Below are positions 11,692-18,475 of a DNA stretch of 22,917 nucleotides, piece after piece; the first letter of the stretch is position 1, and every line of letters starts with the position of its first letter. This DNA is from Lingula anatina. Taxonomy: Eukaryota; Brachiopoda; Lingulata; Lingulida; Lingulidae. The notes under the pieces are model-generated. The model had not been told where the DNA came from. It ran no database searches and saw only the letters and a list, made by a program, of their open reading frames with translations. The position numbers and the translations under genes are program-made. The stretch is from positions 409,836 through 432,752 of the forward strand of contig NW_019773725.1 of the NCBI RefSeq assembly GCF_001039355.2, given 5' to 3'.

Positions 11692-11752
11692 GGGGGGGGG
11701 GTTTTACAGTTTCCAATTCCCCGCAATAAAAACTCAAATTTNNNNNNNNNNN
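11637..11752. repeat. Long T run, G run and an assembly gap (11 N)
   Basis: About 54 T (11637-11690) abut about 11 G, and 41 bases later there are 11 unknown bases (11742-11752). Long homopolymers and an N stretch at the edge of block B point to a locally unreliable assembly. Open frames translated across this tract are artefacts. Confidence 0.9.
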
Positions 11753-11754
11753 CA

Positions 11755-12545
11755 TAAAAGGCTGTTTGGGCATATGCATAAAGCACCCTTTCTGTGATAA
11801 TTGAGAGAGATTATAAAAAGCAAGAGAGAGTAGTTTGCTGCTTTTTGAAGGGGACAAACAGTCAATGAAAAAGGACCACGTTTGGATACTGTGTGGTAAG
11901 GGAGGTGGAACCTGGCGGAGATAAAGGTCGCCGATGTGCCCATATCGTTTCTCGATCAAAAAAAAAAAAAAAAAAATCCAAGAAATACATGCAAGATTGC
12001 GTGTCAAAACCCAGTAAACAATAATTATAATAAGTAAATGAAAAACAAAGACACTTGTTGCTATGCTATATGAATTTCATATAAACAGCAATATTATTTT
12101 ACATAATTTCAAAGAATTTCGAAAGTTAGCTTCTTGAGAAAGATCGATTCCCAATGATTTTCCAAATGTCAAATAAGGATGTAAAAAGTGCTGCCCTTTT
12201 CATCCTCGTATATCAGAGCTACTGCAGATCAGGATCGAACTCCTGTCGGTCAATGTTGTCGTCACCATTGGCGTCTTCGTCGTCAAACACTGCATCCTTC
12301 TCGGCCCTTTTCCCGCGCGTGCAAGTACAGGTAACGTGGTATTTTTCCCCAAGAATCACCGACTCGTTTTAACACTGAACAAATAATGTAAGCATGTTCT
12401 TGAATTCTTGTGAACATATACTTTTTCAGATATCTACCATATACCAGCTCAGCGATGACCTTATTACTTATTTCGATTCTTTGACTGGGTTCCCATGCCT
12501 TCTTTAACTCCCTGGATAGTCTCACTAAATTGCTATCAAATAACA
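11755..12545. repeat. Block B, left copy, containing mytimycin-like exon 3
   Basis: It is the reverse complement of about 17206-17935. The match runs from the segment with GGGGACAAACAGTCAATGAA and GAGAAACGATATGGGCACAT (reverse complement) through 3' flanking sequence and the exon to the GGGTTCCCATGCC / CTCCCTGGATAGTCTCACTA edge, which is the start of a MITE. One subregion (about 11840-11960, minus) stays open in both copies, as IEKRYGHIGDL and RQVPPPLPH, but I recognise no gene in it. Confidence 0.8.
12219..12374 (-). CDS. Mytimycin-like copy L, exon 3 (last two Cys and EF-hand extension)
   Basis: After an acceptor reading TTATTTGTTCAG (minus strand), the exon encodes a region ending VTCTCTRGKRAEKD, then the EF-hand loop DANGDDNIDRQE followed by FDPDLQ and TAG. 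TCTC supplies Cys 11 and 12 of the mytimycin series. GKR is a dibasic, amidation-compatible cleavage site between the mature peptide and the extension. In the loop the usual Gly at position 6 is Asp, which should weaken calcium binding. A TAA directly after the first codon blocks the frame unless another acceptor is used. The stop codon, the reading frame and 3' flanking sequence match the orphan exon at 17393-17551. Confidence 0.68.
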
Positions 12546-12703
12546 GGCTTGAATGTCTGCCACGCCTACCGAATCAGCTAGGGGGTAAAGACAATTACCC
12601 CCTTACATCTTTATTAGACGTGACAGACATTTAAGCCGATCAAGTTGACAGCAATTTAGTGAGACTCCCCAGGAGTCCTAATATCTGTGGGAATGGTTCC
12701 TTT
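12487..12703. repeat. MITE-like element in intron 2 of copy L
   Basis: A palindromic element. It opens GGGTTCCCATGCC...CTCCCTGGATAGTCTCACTAAATTGCT and closes with the reverse-complement-like AGCAATTTAGTGAGACTCCCCAGGAG...TGTGGGAATGGTTCC. The interior contains TTAAGCCG and AATTACCCCC motifs shared by the copies at 15388-15600 and 17935-18475. It has no coding capacity. The left half is also present at the edge of block B' (17206-17282), so the insertion predates that duplication. Confidence 0.75.
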
Positions 12704-12756
12704 GTCATTATTTTCAATTTTGCAATTCGTTATTTTTCTCAATCATTATTTCATCA

Positions 12757-12758
<2 letters not shown>

Positions 12759-12794
<36 letters not shown>
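12759..12794. repeat. (ATT)n microsatellite in intron 2 of copy L
   Basis: Perfect ATT trinucleotide repeat of about 12 units followed by an A run. Open frames across it on both strands give poly-Ile and are not genes. Confidence 0.95.
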
Positions 12795-13224
12795 GAAAAA
12801 AAAAGTGGGCAGGAAAGCCAGAGTAATACTCGTGAATATCTAGTGAAAATTATCACAGGACCCTGGTGGATGGTATGATTGATAGGGAGACCTCTAAAAT
12901 ATAATACGTCCACCACTGGGGTTCTTGGATATAGATGGTTTCCGTGTACACCACTGCTTTTCAAATTGGCCAGATGATATGTAAAACATGCACCTAATGC
13001 GCAGTTCACACTAGCAGCAAAGTTAACAAAGTTCAACAATATGTCACCCTTTTAAACTTCAATAACTACATAAGCATACTCTCTTTATATTGTTGCGGCG
13101 CATTTTAAAAAATTCCATTTCAAGTCTTAAACTGTTATATGCATTATGGAATGTTCACCAAAGTAGAAAACACCAATTCCTACGTTTTATTTCTGAATAA
13201 TAACTCCATTCTTTATGAATGCCT
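12795..13224. other. Intron 2 sequence, nothing recognised
   Basis: This is unique sequence between blocks B and C within the predicted second intron of copy L. I looked for a possible extra small cysteine-rich exon on the minus strand and did not find one. Confidence 0.5.
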
Positions 13225-14253
13225 GTGGTGCAGGCTCTTCGAGTCTTTGAGTACGACGTCACGCGCAATCCATCTTAGCATCTATTTACGGCCAAGCTAA
13301 AAAGGGAACCTTTGGAGCAGATGATCCACAGACCAAGAGCGCTTATCTGTGGACTAGCCCGCGGATTAAATCTCGACTCCACAATTTTAATTGGGTTGAC
13401 CGTATTTAGTCCGCGGATCAGTAAGCCCGCAGATAATACGTTCTGAAACGCGCTCTAACGCCGACAAAATATGGCCGACCCCACTTAAAAGCAAGCCCCG
13501 ATGCTCCCCCGTCTTTACATGCACACGCGCCATTAAACGGATTTGGCTCCGAGATAGAGAGAACCTATCTACCATCTGTTCTGAATGCGTTCTGAATGAG
13601 AGAGAGAGAGGACCCGTTCAAAATAGGGGACTATAATTAGTCCAAGGGTCAAATATGATCGACCCAGTTGAATAGTGTACTTTCCCACGGGATATCTATT
13701 TATTGTCTATGGGGTCATGCACAATACAGGGGCGAATCCAGAAATATTTTCTGACAGTCTTCCAAATTATCTTTGTTGACACATTCTCTTGTTTTTTTAC
13801 CGTCTTCCGACAGAAAAAAAATACATGTAGATACTCGTCAATGTTAACTTGAAAATCTGACCGTCTTCCGGAAGACGGCCTCAATCCGCCCCTGCATTTA
13901 ATAGATCATCCGAATACTAACATATCCACCGATTATTATGGCTGTCCACATTGCAAAAGCGATGTCGCTGATTCCCGACGGTCTCTTCGCATACACACAT
14001 TAAATGGATTAAATCTCGTCTCCGAGGTTTCATTGCTAGGCCCCTGCAGCGACAGCACGTGCGGGGGCTGCGAGACCATCATGGAATTGGCGGTATCGGT
14101 TTTGAACTGGGTCGGCCATATTTAGTCGGCCGATCAGTAAGTACCCAGACCATCTATTCTGAACAGTCCCTTTTAGTGGCGTAGACGGCAAGGTTTGTAG
14201 TGGGTCGATATATTTGACACTCGGACTAGTAAGTCACTGATTCGGAATGGGAC

Positions 14254-14280
14254 GAGAGAGAGAGAGAGAGAGAGAGAGAG
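14254..14280. repeat. (GA)n microsatellite next to the exon 2 donor, copy L
   Basis: About 13 dinucleotide units, read as (CT)n on the gene strand, starting only about 10 bases after the donor GTAAGA of exon 2. The same site in copy R has about 28 units (22190-22245). Confidence 0.95.
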
Positions 14281-14290
14281 TGTTTCTTAC

Positions 14291-14383
14291 GTACTCTGTG
14301 ACCGGGCCGCAGTCAGTTCTACACGGACTGGTATATGCGTAGCCAAATATGTTACATTTCCCATATGAACAGTAAAAGAATGT
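14291..14383 (-). CDS. Mytimycin-like copy L, exon 2 (central cysteine block)
   Basis: A 31-codon, phase-0 exon between an acceptor reading TTTACATTACAG and a donor TAC|GTAAGA. It encodes TFFYCSYGKCNIFGYAY followed by TSPCRTDCGPVTEY. The reference layout, seen in copy R and in the published mytimycin N-terminus (which has NIFGCTC), has Cys where this copy has the two Tyr of GYAY. Each of those changes is a single G-to-A transition in a Cys codon. Loss of both members of a C.C pair could remove one or two disulfides or re-pair the fold. Confidence 0.8.
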
Positions 14384-14694
14384 CTGTAATGTAAATAGGG
14401 AATTAAAAATCTTTTCCTTTCTCTTTTCCCCCTCCAACACATGCGCACCGACACTGCACACGCATACAAACCCACATATGAACAGAATGATTTCCTTTTA
14501 CCTACGACCATTTACTTATCGAATTTCAATAAACAATATAAAAATAGACTTCTAGCTTTGTTCTACATTTGTTCTACTAAAATGTACGGTATCATTTTCC
14601 TCCTGTAATGCTAAGTTCCCTGATACCAAACATGTGTTATAAATGTGTTCTGAATGCATTTCCCGATGAAATACCCTGGTACTAGTAGACCCAC

Positions 14695-14811
14695 CCACGT
14701 GCAGTCTGCGCAGAAATTATACCCAATCTGATAGCAGCAGATAGATTCAGCTTCCTGCATTACAGCGGCCAGACCCAATGCAACTAACGCAAAAATGGCA
14801 AAGGTAGTCAT
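14695..14811 (-). CDS. Mytimycin-like copy L, exon 1 (signal peptide and first four Cys)
   Basis: 39 codons from ATG to a donor reading TGG|GTGGGT. The first 23 residues (MTTFAIFALVALGLAAVMQE then AES) are a typical signal peptide with a hydrophobic core. The mature part starts ICCYQIGYNFCADCTW, with the CC...C..C pattern of mytimycin. The start was chosen because an acceptor-like TTCACATTTCAG|AAG immediately precedes ATG, as in copy R. The upstream in-frame ATG 36 bases earlier lies in what is probably an untranslated-region intron. Confidence 0.85.
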
Positions 14812-14926
14812 CTTCTGAAATGTGAAGTGACAACATGGAGTTGACACAAAGGCAAAGGGAATTTTAGAGGACAGTGGAGCTCGAATCTCTTCTGTTAGCA
14901 GCTATGCTTTTAAACTTCCAGAGGCT

Positions 14927-15390
14927 TTTTAAGGTTTTACCTTCATTTATTTTAGCAAAATACTACCTAAATTGGACGGCACCATTTACTTGCAGTGACA
15001 CAATATAATGGTGGCCATCTTGGAAAAAGCTGCCTTGAAAACCTTTTTCTATCACTTAGATTTTTCAAGATTTTTAATATGTTTAAATCTGGATATTAAG
15101 CTTTCTAAAATACCTCATTACACTTTTTGGCGATAAGTCCCTACTGAAAAACAAACTGTTTAAAAAATTAGGTATTATAAAACCCAATTATAAAGACCAC
15201 CTTTTACCTACAGTGACATAATATATTGGCGGCCATCTTGAAAAAAACTGCCTTAGGAACCACTACTTAGATTTTTCTAGATTTTTAATATGTTAAAATT
15301 TGGATATTTAGCTTTCTTAAAAACGTCATTACAATTTTTGCAATTAGTCCTGGGTTAGGCCAATTTTTTCGCTCAGTTTACTAGTCTAAG
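14927..15390. repeat. Block A, truncated third copy abutting mytimycin-like copy L
   Basis: Starts abruptly at AAGGTTTTACCTTCATTTAT and follows 9870-10550 in the same orientation, including GGTGGCCATCTTGG, AGTCCCTACTGA and CAATTAGTCCTGGGTTAG. About 5.06 kb separates it from the equivalent bases in the left A copy, which suggests a 5-kb tandem unit. The junction at about 14926 replaces the promoter region that copy R still has. Confidence 0.8.
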
Positions 15391-15600
15391 AGCGCATTCC
15401 CAGATATTTAGATCGATCCAACTAGATCGACCAAACTCCCTGGGTGTTCACGTTAAATTGCTGTTAGCCGACCGCGCACGGAAGTTAATTACCCCGGGAC
15501 AGCCATTTAAGCCGGTTAGCAGGCAGTAATCTAGTGAGACTCCCAACAGGGATAGATCGATCTAAAATCTGTGAGAATGGGTTCTTAGAGTGCATTTCCA
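15388..15600. repeat. MITE-like element with AGATCGATC terminal repeats
   Basis: The left end reads AGCGCATTCCCAGATATTTA then GATCGATC. The right end is the inverted form, GATCGATCTAAAATCTGTGA then GAATGGGTTCT. The interior has TTAATTACCCC, CATTTAAGCCGG and TCTAGTGAGACTCCC, shared with the 12487 and 17935-18475 copies. The same flanking target (GTTTACTAGTCTAA) is uninterrupted at about 10540, which is an empty site. Confidence 0.8.
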
Positions 15601-16829
15601 TAGATTTAGATCGATCCATCATCCATCTAAATTGAAAAAAGTTACGATGAACCGCTTATACAACTTAATTCGTTTTCTTAGATCATAGGACTACTTGTAT
15701 CAAATTCCGTTCCTAGGCACGCATGTCCTAGGACATAATTTCCTGGGATTTAACGTCCAGTGGACATCCTTTACTTAGTATTCTAAGTCCTGCAGACAGG
15801 TATCGATGTCCTAGTCGGACATATTTTCCCAGCTAGACTGGTAATAGATGTCCTCTGACATTTACATATGAATGTTGTGTTAATTTCAGAAGATTTGAAC
15901 GCGATGTTTAAGAATGTTATTACGCTTATTATAATTATTTGTATACATGTACCCCTATACACACTTTATTCGGCTAACTTAAGATACTTTAAATAAAAAA
16001 AAACTACAAATTGTTATTAGATTTAGGATATATATATTTTATGTCCGATTAATATGAAAAATATGAGATTCGCGCCACCTTGTGAAATATGTCGGGCCTC
16101 TTCACATTACATTAATGCCTTAATATCTGTTAAGCGGCCATTTATATACAACTGTATGTCTGTGGTACACAGCTTTGAATTTTGGCTTCTGTCCATTTCT
16201 AAACAATGTGTTTTTTGTCCTTATACACATCACATTATACGTTTTACGGGGTGTTTTTCGGTGAAATACGAGTGTGCGAAATAATACACAGCCACCCTCT
16301 CGCGATATACTCGCTTACAAGTACGTGTTGAACACTTCTCGATGACGTTCGAGCTGCTATGGTACAGGTATACATATCGTTCAGGTGACAGTTCATTTTT
16401 TTATACTTGGTGCCTTGATGATCATTGGGAATATTTGTAGTTTGAGAGACATAGTATGCAGTTTGAGACGTGTATAATTGTAAGATAAATAAATTGAATC
16501 TGTCTGTTATTTTTTATACATGCATTTTCACTATTAGTCTTCTGAGCGCAATTTTTCCCTTACATATGGATCCCGAAATTCCCATTCTAATTCTTTGTAT
16601 TTTTAGGTGAAAGTAGAAAGAATATGCTTTTTTGCGTATAATTATCCGATGAAATTCGAGTTATTAAAGGAATTCTAAAATAGCTCAACGTTAAAAAAAT
16701 GATGATATTTAAATCAAACGTAAGATCTCGCCAAATCAAAATAATCCAAATTGTATAACAAATTGTAAAGTGCGTTTTGTTCGTTGAAATGGAGAATAAA
16801 TTAGAATAACATTTGCATATAGAGTACAT

Positions 16830-16915
16830 GTAACATCGCTGCTGAGGATTCGAACTCACTTACGTTTCTCTATGCTCTTGGTCATTCATCCAGCCGTCTT
16901 ACTGATTAGCCTGTG
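16830..16915 (-). repeat. tRNA-derived SINE head (putative)
   Basis: The minus strand reads an A-box-like GGCTAATCAGTAAGACGGCT and, about 55 bases on, a B-box-like GAGTTCGAATCCTCAGCAGC. That spacing suits an internal RNA polymerase III promoter. The cloverleaf stems are not complete, so this is more likely a SINE head than a working tRNA gene. It overlaps a 74-codon plus-strand frame rich in Cys, which I consider spurious. Confidence 0.4.
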
Positions 16916-17138
16916 TGGAAGCTGCTGCCAGCCGACCGAAAATTACCGGTGCTTATGCCCTCGTGTTTATAATTATTGTACGGACATTAATTATGTAGGA
17001 CTTGCGTTTCTGTGTATATGTGAAAGGAAATTATGTCCGACAGGAATACATGTCCTAGCTGCGTATAAATACAGCTGGGAATCTAGGTCCGGGTAGGACG
17101 GTACATCCTAGGGAACGCACGTCCATAGGACATGTTTT

Positions 17139-17175
17139 CCCAGGAACGGAGGTCCGTAGGACCTCCGTTCCTGGG
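17139..17175. repeat. Perfect 17-bp inverted repeat with 3-bp loop
   Basis: Arm CCCAGGAACGGAGGTCC, spacer GTA, arm GGACCTCCGTTCCTGGG. It sits at the right end of the subterminal-repeat element, close to where block B' begins. It would form a stable hairpin in single-stranded DNA or RNA. Confidence 0.95.
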
Positions 17176-17205
17176 GGACATGCATTCCTTTCACACCGAT
17201 TATTT

Positions 17206-17935
17206 GATAGCAATTTAGTGAGACTATCCAGGGAGTTAGAGTAGATCGATCCAGATGGATTGATCTTGGCATGGGAACCCAGTCAAAGAATCGATATTTA
17301 TAATAAGGTCATCGCTGAGCAGGTATAAGGTAGATATCTGAAAAGTAATATGTTCACAAGAATTAAATAAGATGTTTACTTTATTTGTTCAGTATAAAAA
17401 AACAGGTGGGTGGTTCTTGACGCAAAAATATGACGTCACCTGTACTTGCACGAGCGGGAAAAGGGCCGAGAAGGATGTCGTGTTTGACGACAAAGACGCC
17501 AATGTGGACGGCAAGATTGACCGACAGGAGTTCAATCCTGATCTGCAGTAGCTCTGATATACGAGGATGAAAAACGCAGCCCTTTTCCATTCTTTACTGA
17601 CATTCAGAAAATCATTGGGAATCGATCTTTCTCAAGAAATTAACTTTCGAAATTATTTTTTATAAATTAGGAATTGAAATTATGTAAAACAATATTGCTG
17701 TTTATATGAAATTAAGATAGCATCGCAACAGGTGTTGTTGTGTTTCATTTACTTATTATTATTATTTACTGGGTCTTTACACACAATGTTACATGTTTTT
17801 CTAGCTTTTTTGATCGAGAAACGATATGGGCACATCGGCGACCTTCATTTCCGCCAGGTTCCACCTCCCTTACCACACCGTATCCAAACGTGGTCCTTTT
17901 TCATTGACTGTTTGTCCCCTTCAAAAAGATTGGGT
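17206..17935. repeat. Block B', inverted copy of block B
   Basis: From TGATAGCAATTTAGTGAGAC (half of the intron 2 MITE) through exon 3 and 3' flanking sequence to TTTGTCCCCTTCAAAAAG. Its order is reversed relative to 11755-12545. The left boundary falls inside the MITE, so the rest of intron 2 and exons 1-2 of this gene copy have been lost or replaced. Confidence 0.8.
17393..17551 (+). CDS. Orphan mytimycin-like exon 3 with canonical EF-hand
   Basis: Follows an acceptor reading TTATTTGTTCAG and encodes 52 residues plus TAG. It contains KYDVTCTCTSGKRAEKD (Cys 11 and 12, then a GKR cleavage/amidation site) and the EF-hand loop DANVDGKIDRQE (17495-17530), with Asp, Asn, Asp, Gly, Ile and Glu at positions 1, 3, 5, 6, 8 and 12, followed by FNPDLQ. 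The frame is fully open; adding upstream intron bases gives an ATG at 17372 that is probably not used. No exons 1-2 precede it on the plus strand in the window: homology to intron 2 stops at about 17206. It is therefore probably a relic, unless spliced to distant exons. It shows what an undamaged C-terminal exon of this family looks like. Confidence 0.72.
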   Translation, partial: YKKTGGWFLTQKYDVTCTCTSGKRAEKDVVFDDKDANVDGKIDRQEFNPDLQ

Positions 17936-18475
17936 GGATCCAACTAGATCGACCTAACTCCCTGGGGGTTCACGCTAAATAGCTGTCAGCAGAGCGGGCA
18001 CGAAAATTAATTACCCCCTTACAGCTGGAAGTAGGCGGGACGGACATTTAAGCCGGATTATCTAACAGTAATCTAGTGAGACTCCCCATGGAGATAGATC
18101 GATCTAAAATCTATGGGAATGCGCCCTTAGACCCCTTTTCCCACAGATTTTAGATGTGGGTGGTCTCACTAGATTACTGTCTGCTTAGCCGGCTTAAATG
18201 TCTTTCCCGCCTACTAAAAGCTGTAAGGGAGTAATTAACCTTGCTAACAGCCAGGTAGTTGGGTCGATCTAGTTTGATCAATCTAAGGGTGCATTCCCAG
18301 AGATTTATATCGATCCAGAGATTTAGATTTAGATCGACCTAACTCCCTGGGGGTTCACGCTAAATTGCAGTCAGCCGAGCGCGCACCATAGTTAATTACC
18401 CCTTAATCTCTGGATCGATCTAAATCTCTGGGTATACACCCTAAATCTCAGGGAATGCGCTCTTAGACTAGTAAA
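17935..18475. repeat. Cluster of three MITE-like copies, head-to-tail and inverted
   Basis: Three adjoining elements (about 17935-18128, 18129-18290 and 18285-18475) share TAGATCGATC ends, ACTCCCTGGGGGTTCACGCT, AATTACCCC, TTTAAGCCGG and ATCTAGTGAGACTCC. The middle one is inverted relative to the first, giving a large compound palindrome. The right end (GGGAATGCGCTCTTAGACTA) abuts block A' at the same target found at about 15385. Confidence 0.75.

Larger units (their letters stand above)
12219..14811 (-). pseudogene. Mytimycin-like gene copy L (three coding exons, probably inactivated)
   Basis: This is the full coding span of a mytimycin-type antimicrobial peptide precursor on the minus strand: exon 1 (14811-14695), intron of 311 bp, exon 2 (14383-14291), intron of about 1.9 kb, exon 3 (12374-12219). 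All junctions are GT-AG and all are phase 0. Mytimycins are secreted 12-Cys antifungal peptides of mussels made as precursors with an EF-hand extension. Three features argue that this copy is damaged. Two conserved Cys in exon 2 are Tyr. The second codon of exon 3 is TAA (12371-12369) if the obvious acceptor is used. Homology to the promoter-bearing copy R stops at about 14926, so the 5' untranslated exon and TATA region are missing. A different exon 3 acceptor (for example before TCGGTG) would remove the stop, so a functional variant is not excluded. Confidence 0.65.
13225..14926. repeat. Block C, left copy (large inverted repeat with 21391-22917)
   Basis: The left boundary TGTGGTGCAGGCTCTTCGAG is the reverse complement of the last bases of the window. 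Homology then runs through GACCAAGAGCGC, a segment with TATGGCCGACCCCACTTAAAA, GGGATATCTATTTATTGTCT and both mytimycin-like exons to about 14926. Interior modules repeat motifs such as GTCGGCCATATTT and TCTGAATGCGCTCT, which look like further MITE-type insertions. Insertions and deletions of tens of bases distinguish the two arms. Confidence 0.85.
15700..17185. repeat. Possible non-autonomous element with subterminal inverted repeats
   Basis: Both ends carry clusters of related short words. On the left (15700-15860): CCGTTCCTAGG, ATGTCCTAGGACAT, TTTCCTGGGATTT, TGTCCTAGTCGGACAT and TTTTCCCAG. On the right (17030-17180), mostly inverted: ATGTCCTAG, GGTCCGGGTAGGAC, CCATAGGACATGTTTTCCCAGG and the 17139-17175 palindrome. 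The 1.1-kb interior is AT-rich and has no transposase; the open frames there show no family. Arrays of subterminal repeats are typical of some DNA transposon families. The boundaries are approximate. Confidence 0.5.

Noticed and set aside
11612-12007. 131-codon minus-strand frame
   Set aside because: It runs through the T/G homopolymers (poly-Lys and poly-Pro) and the N gap. Only about 40 codons are shared with block B', without a recognised family.
13387-13575. Paired frames with LSLSRSQIRLMARVHVKTGEHR, also seen at 22540-22818
   Set aside because: They lie in MITE-like modules of block C within the second intron, appear in both arms only because of the inverted duplication, and have no splice or start context.
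14234-14461. 75- and 74-codon frames spanning copy L exon 2 with Ser-Leu repeats
   Set aside because: Only the 31 codons between the acceptor and donor are exon; the Ser-Leu tail is the CT microsatellite in the intron.
16830-16915. A functional tRNA gene on the minus strand
   Set aside because: A- and B-box-like words are present, but I could not draw paired acceptor and anticodon stems, so I left it as a putative SINE head.
16872-17096. A 74-codon Cys-rich plus-strand frame that looks like another small secreted peptide
   Set aside because: It overlaps the SINE-like head (A/B boxes on the minus strand) and the subterminal-repeat array, has no matching splice sites or promoter, and its cysteine spacing does not match mytimycin.
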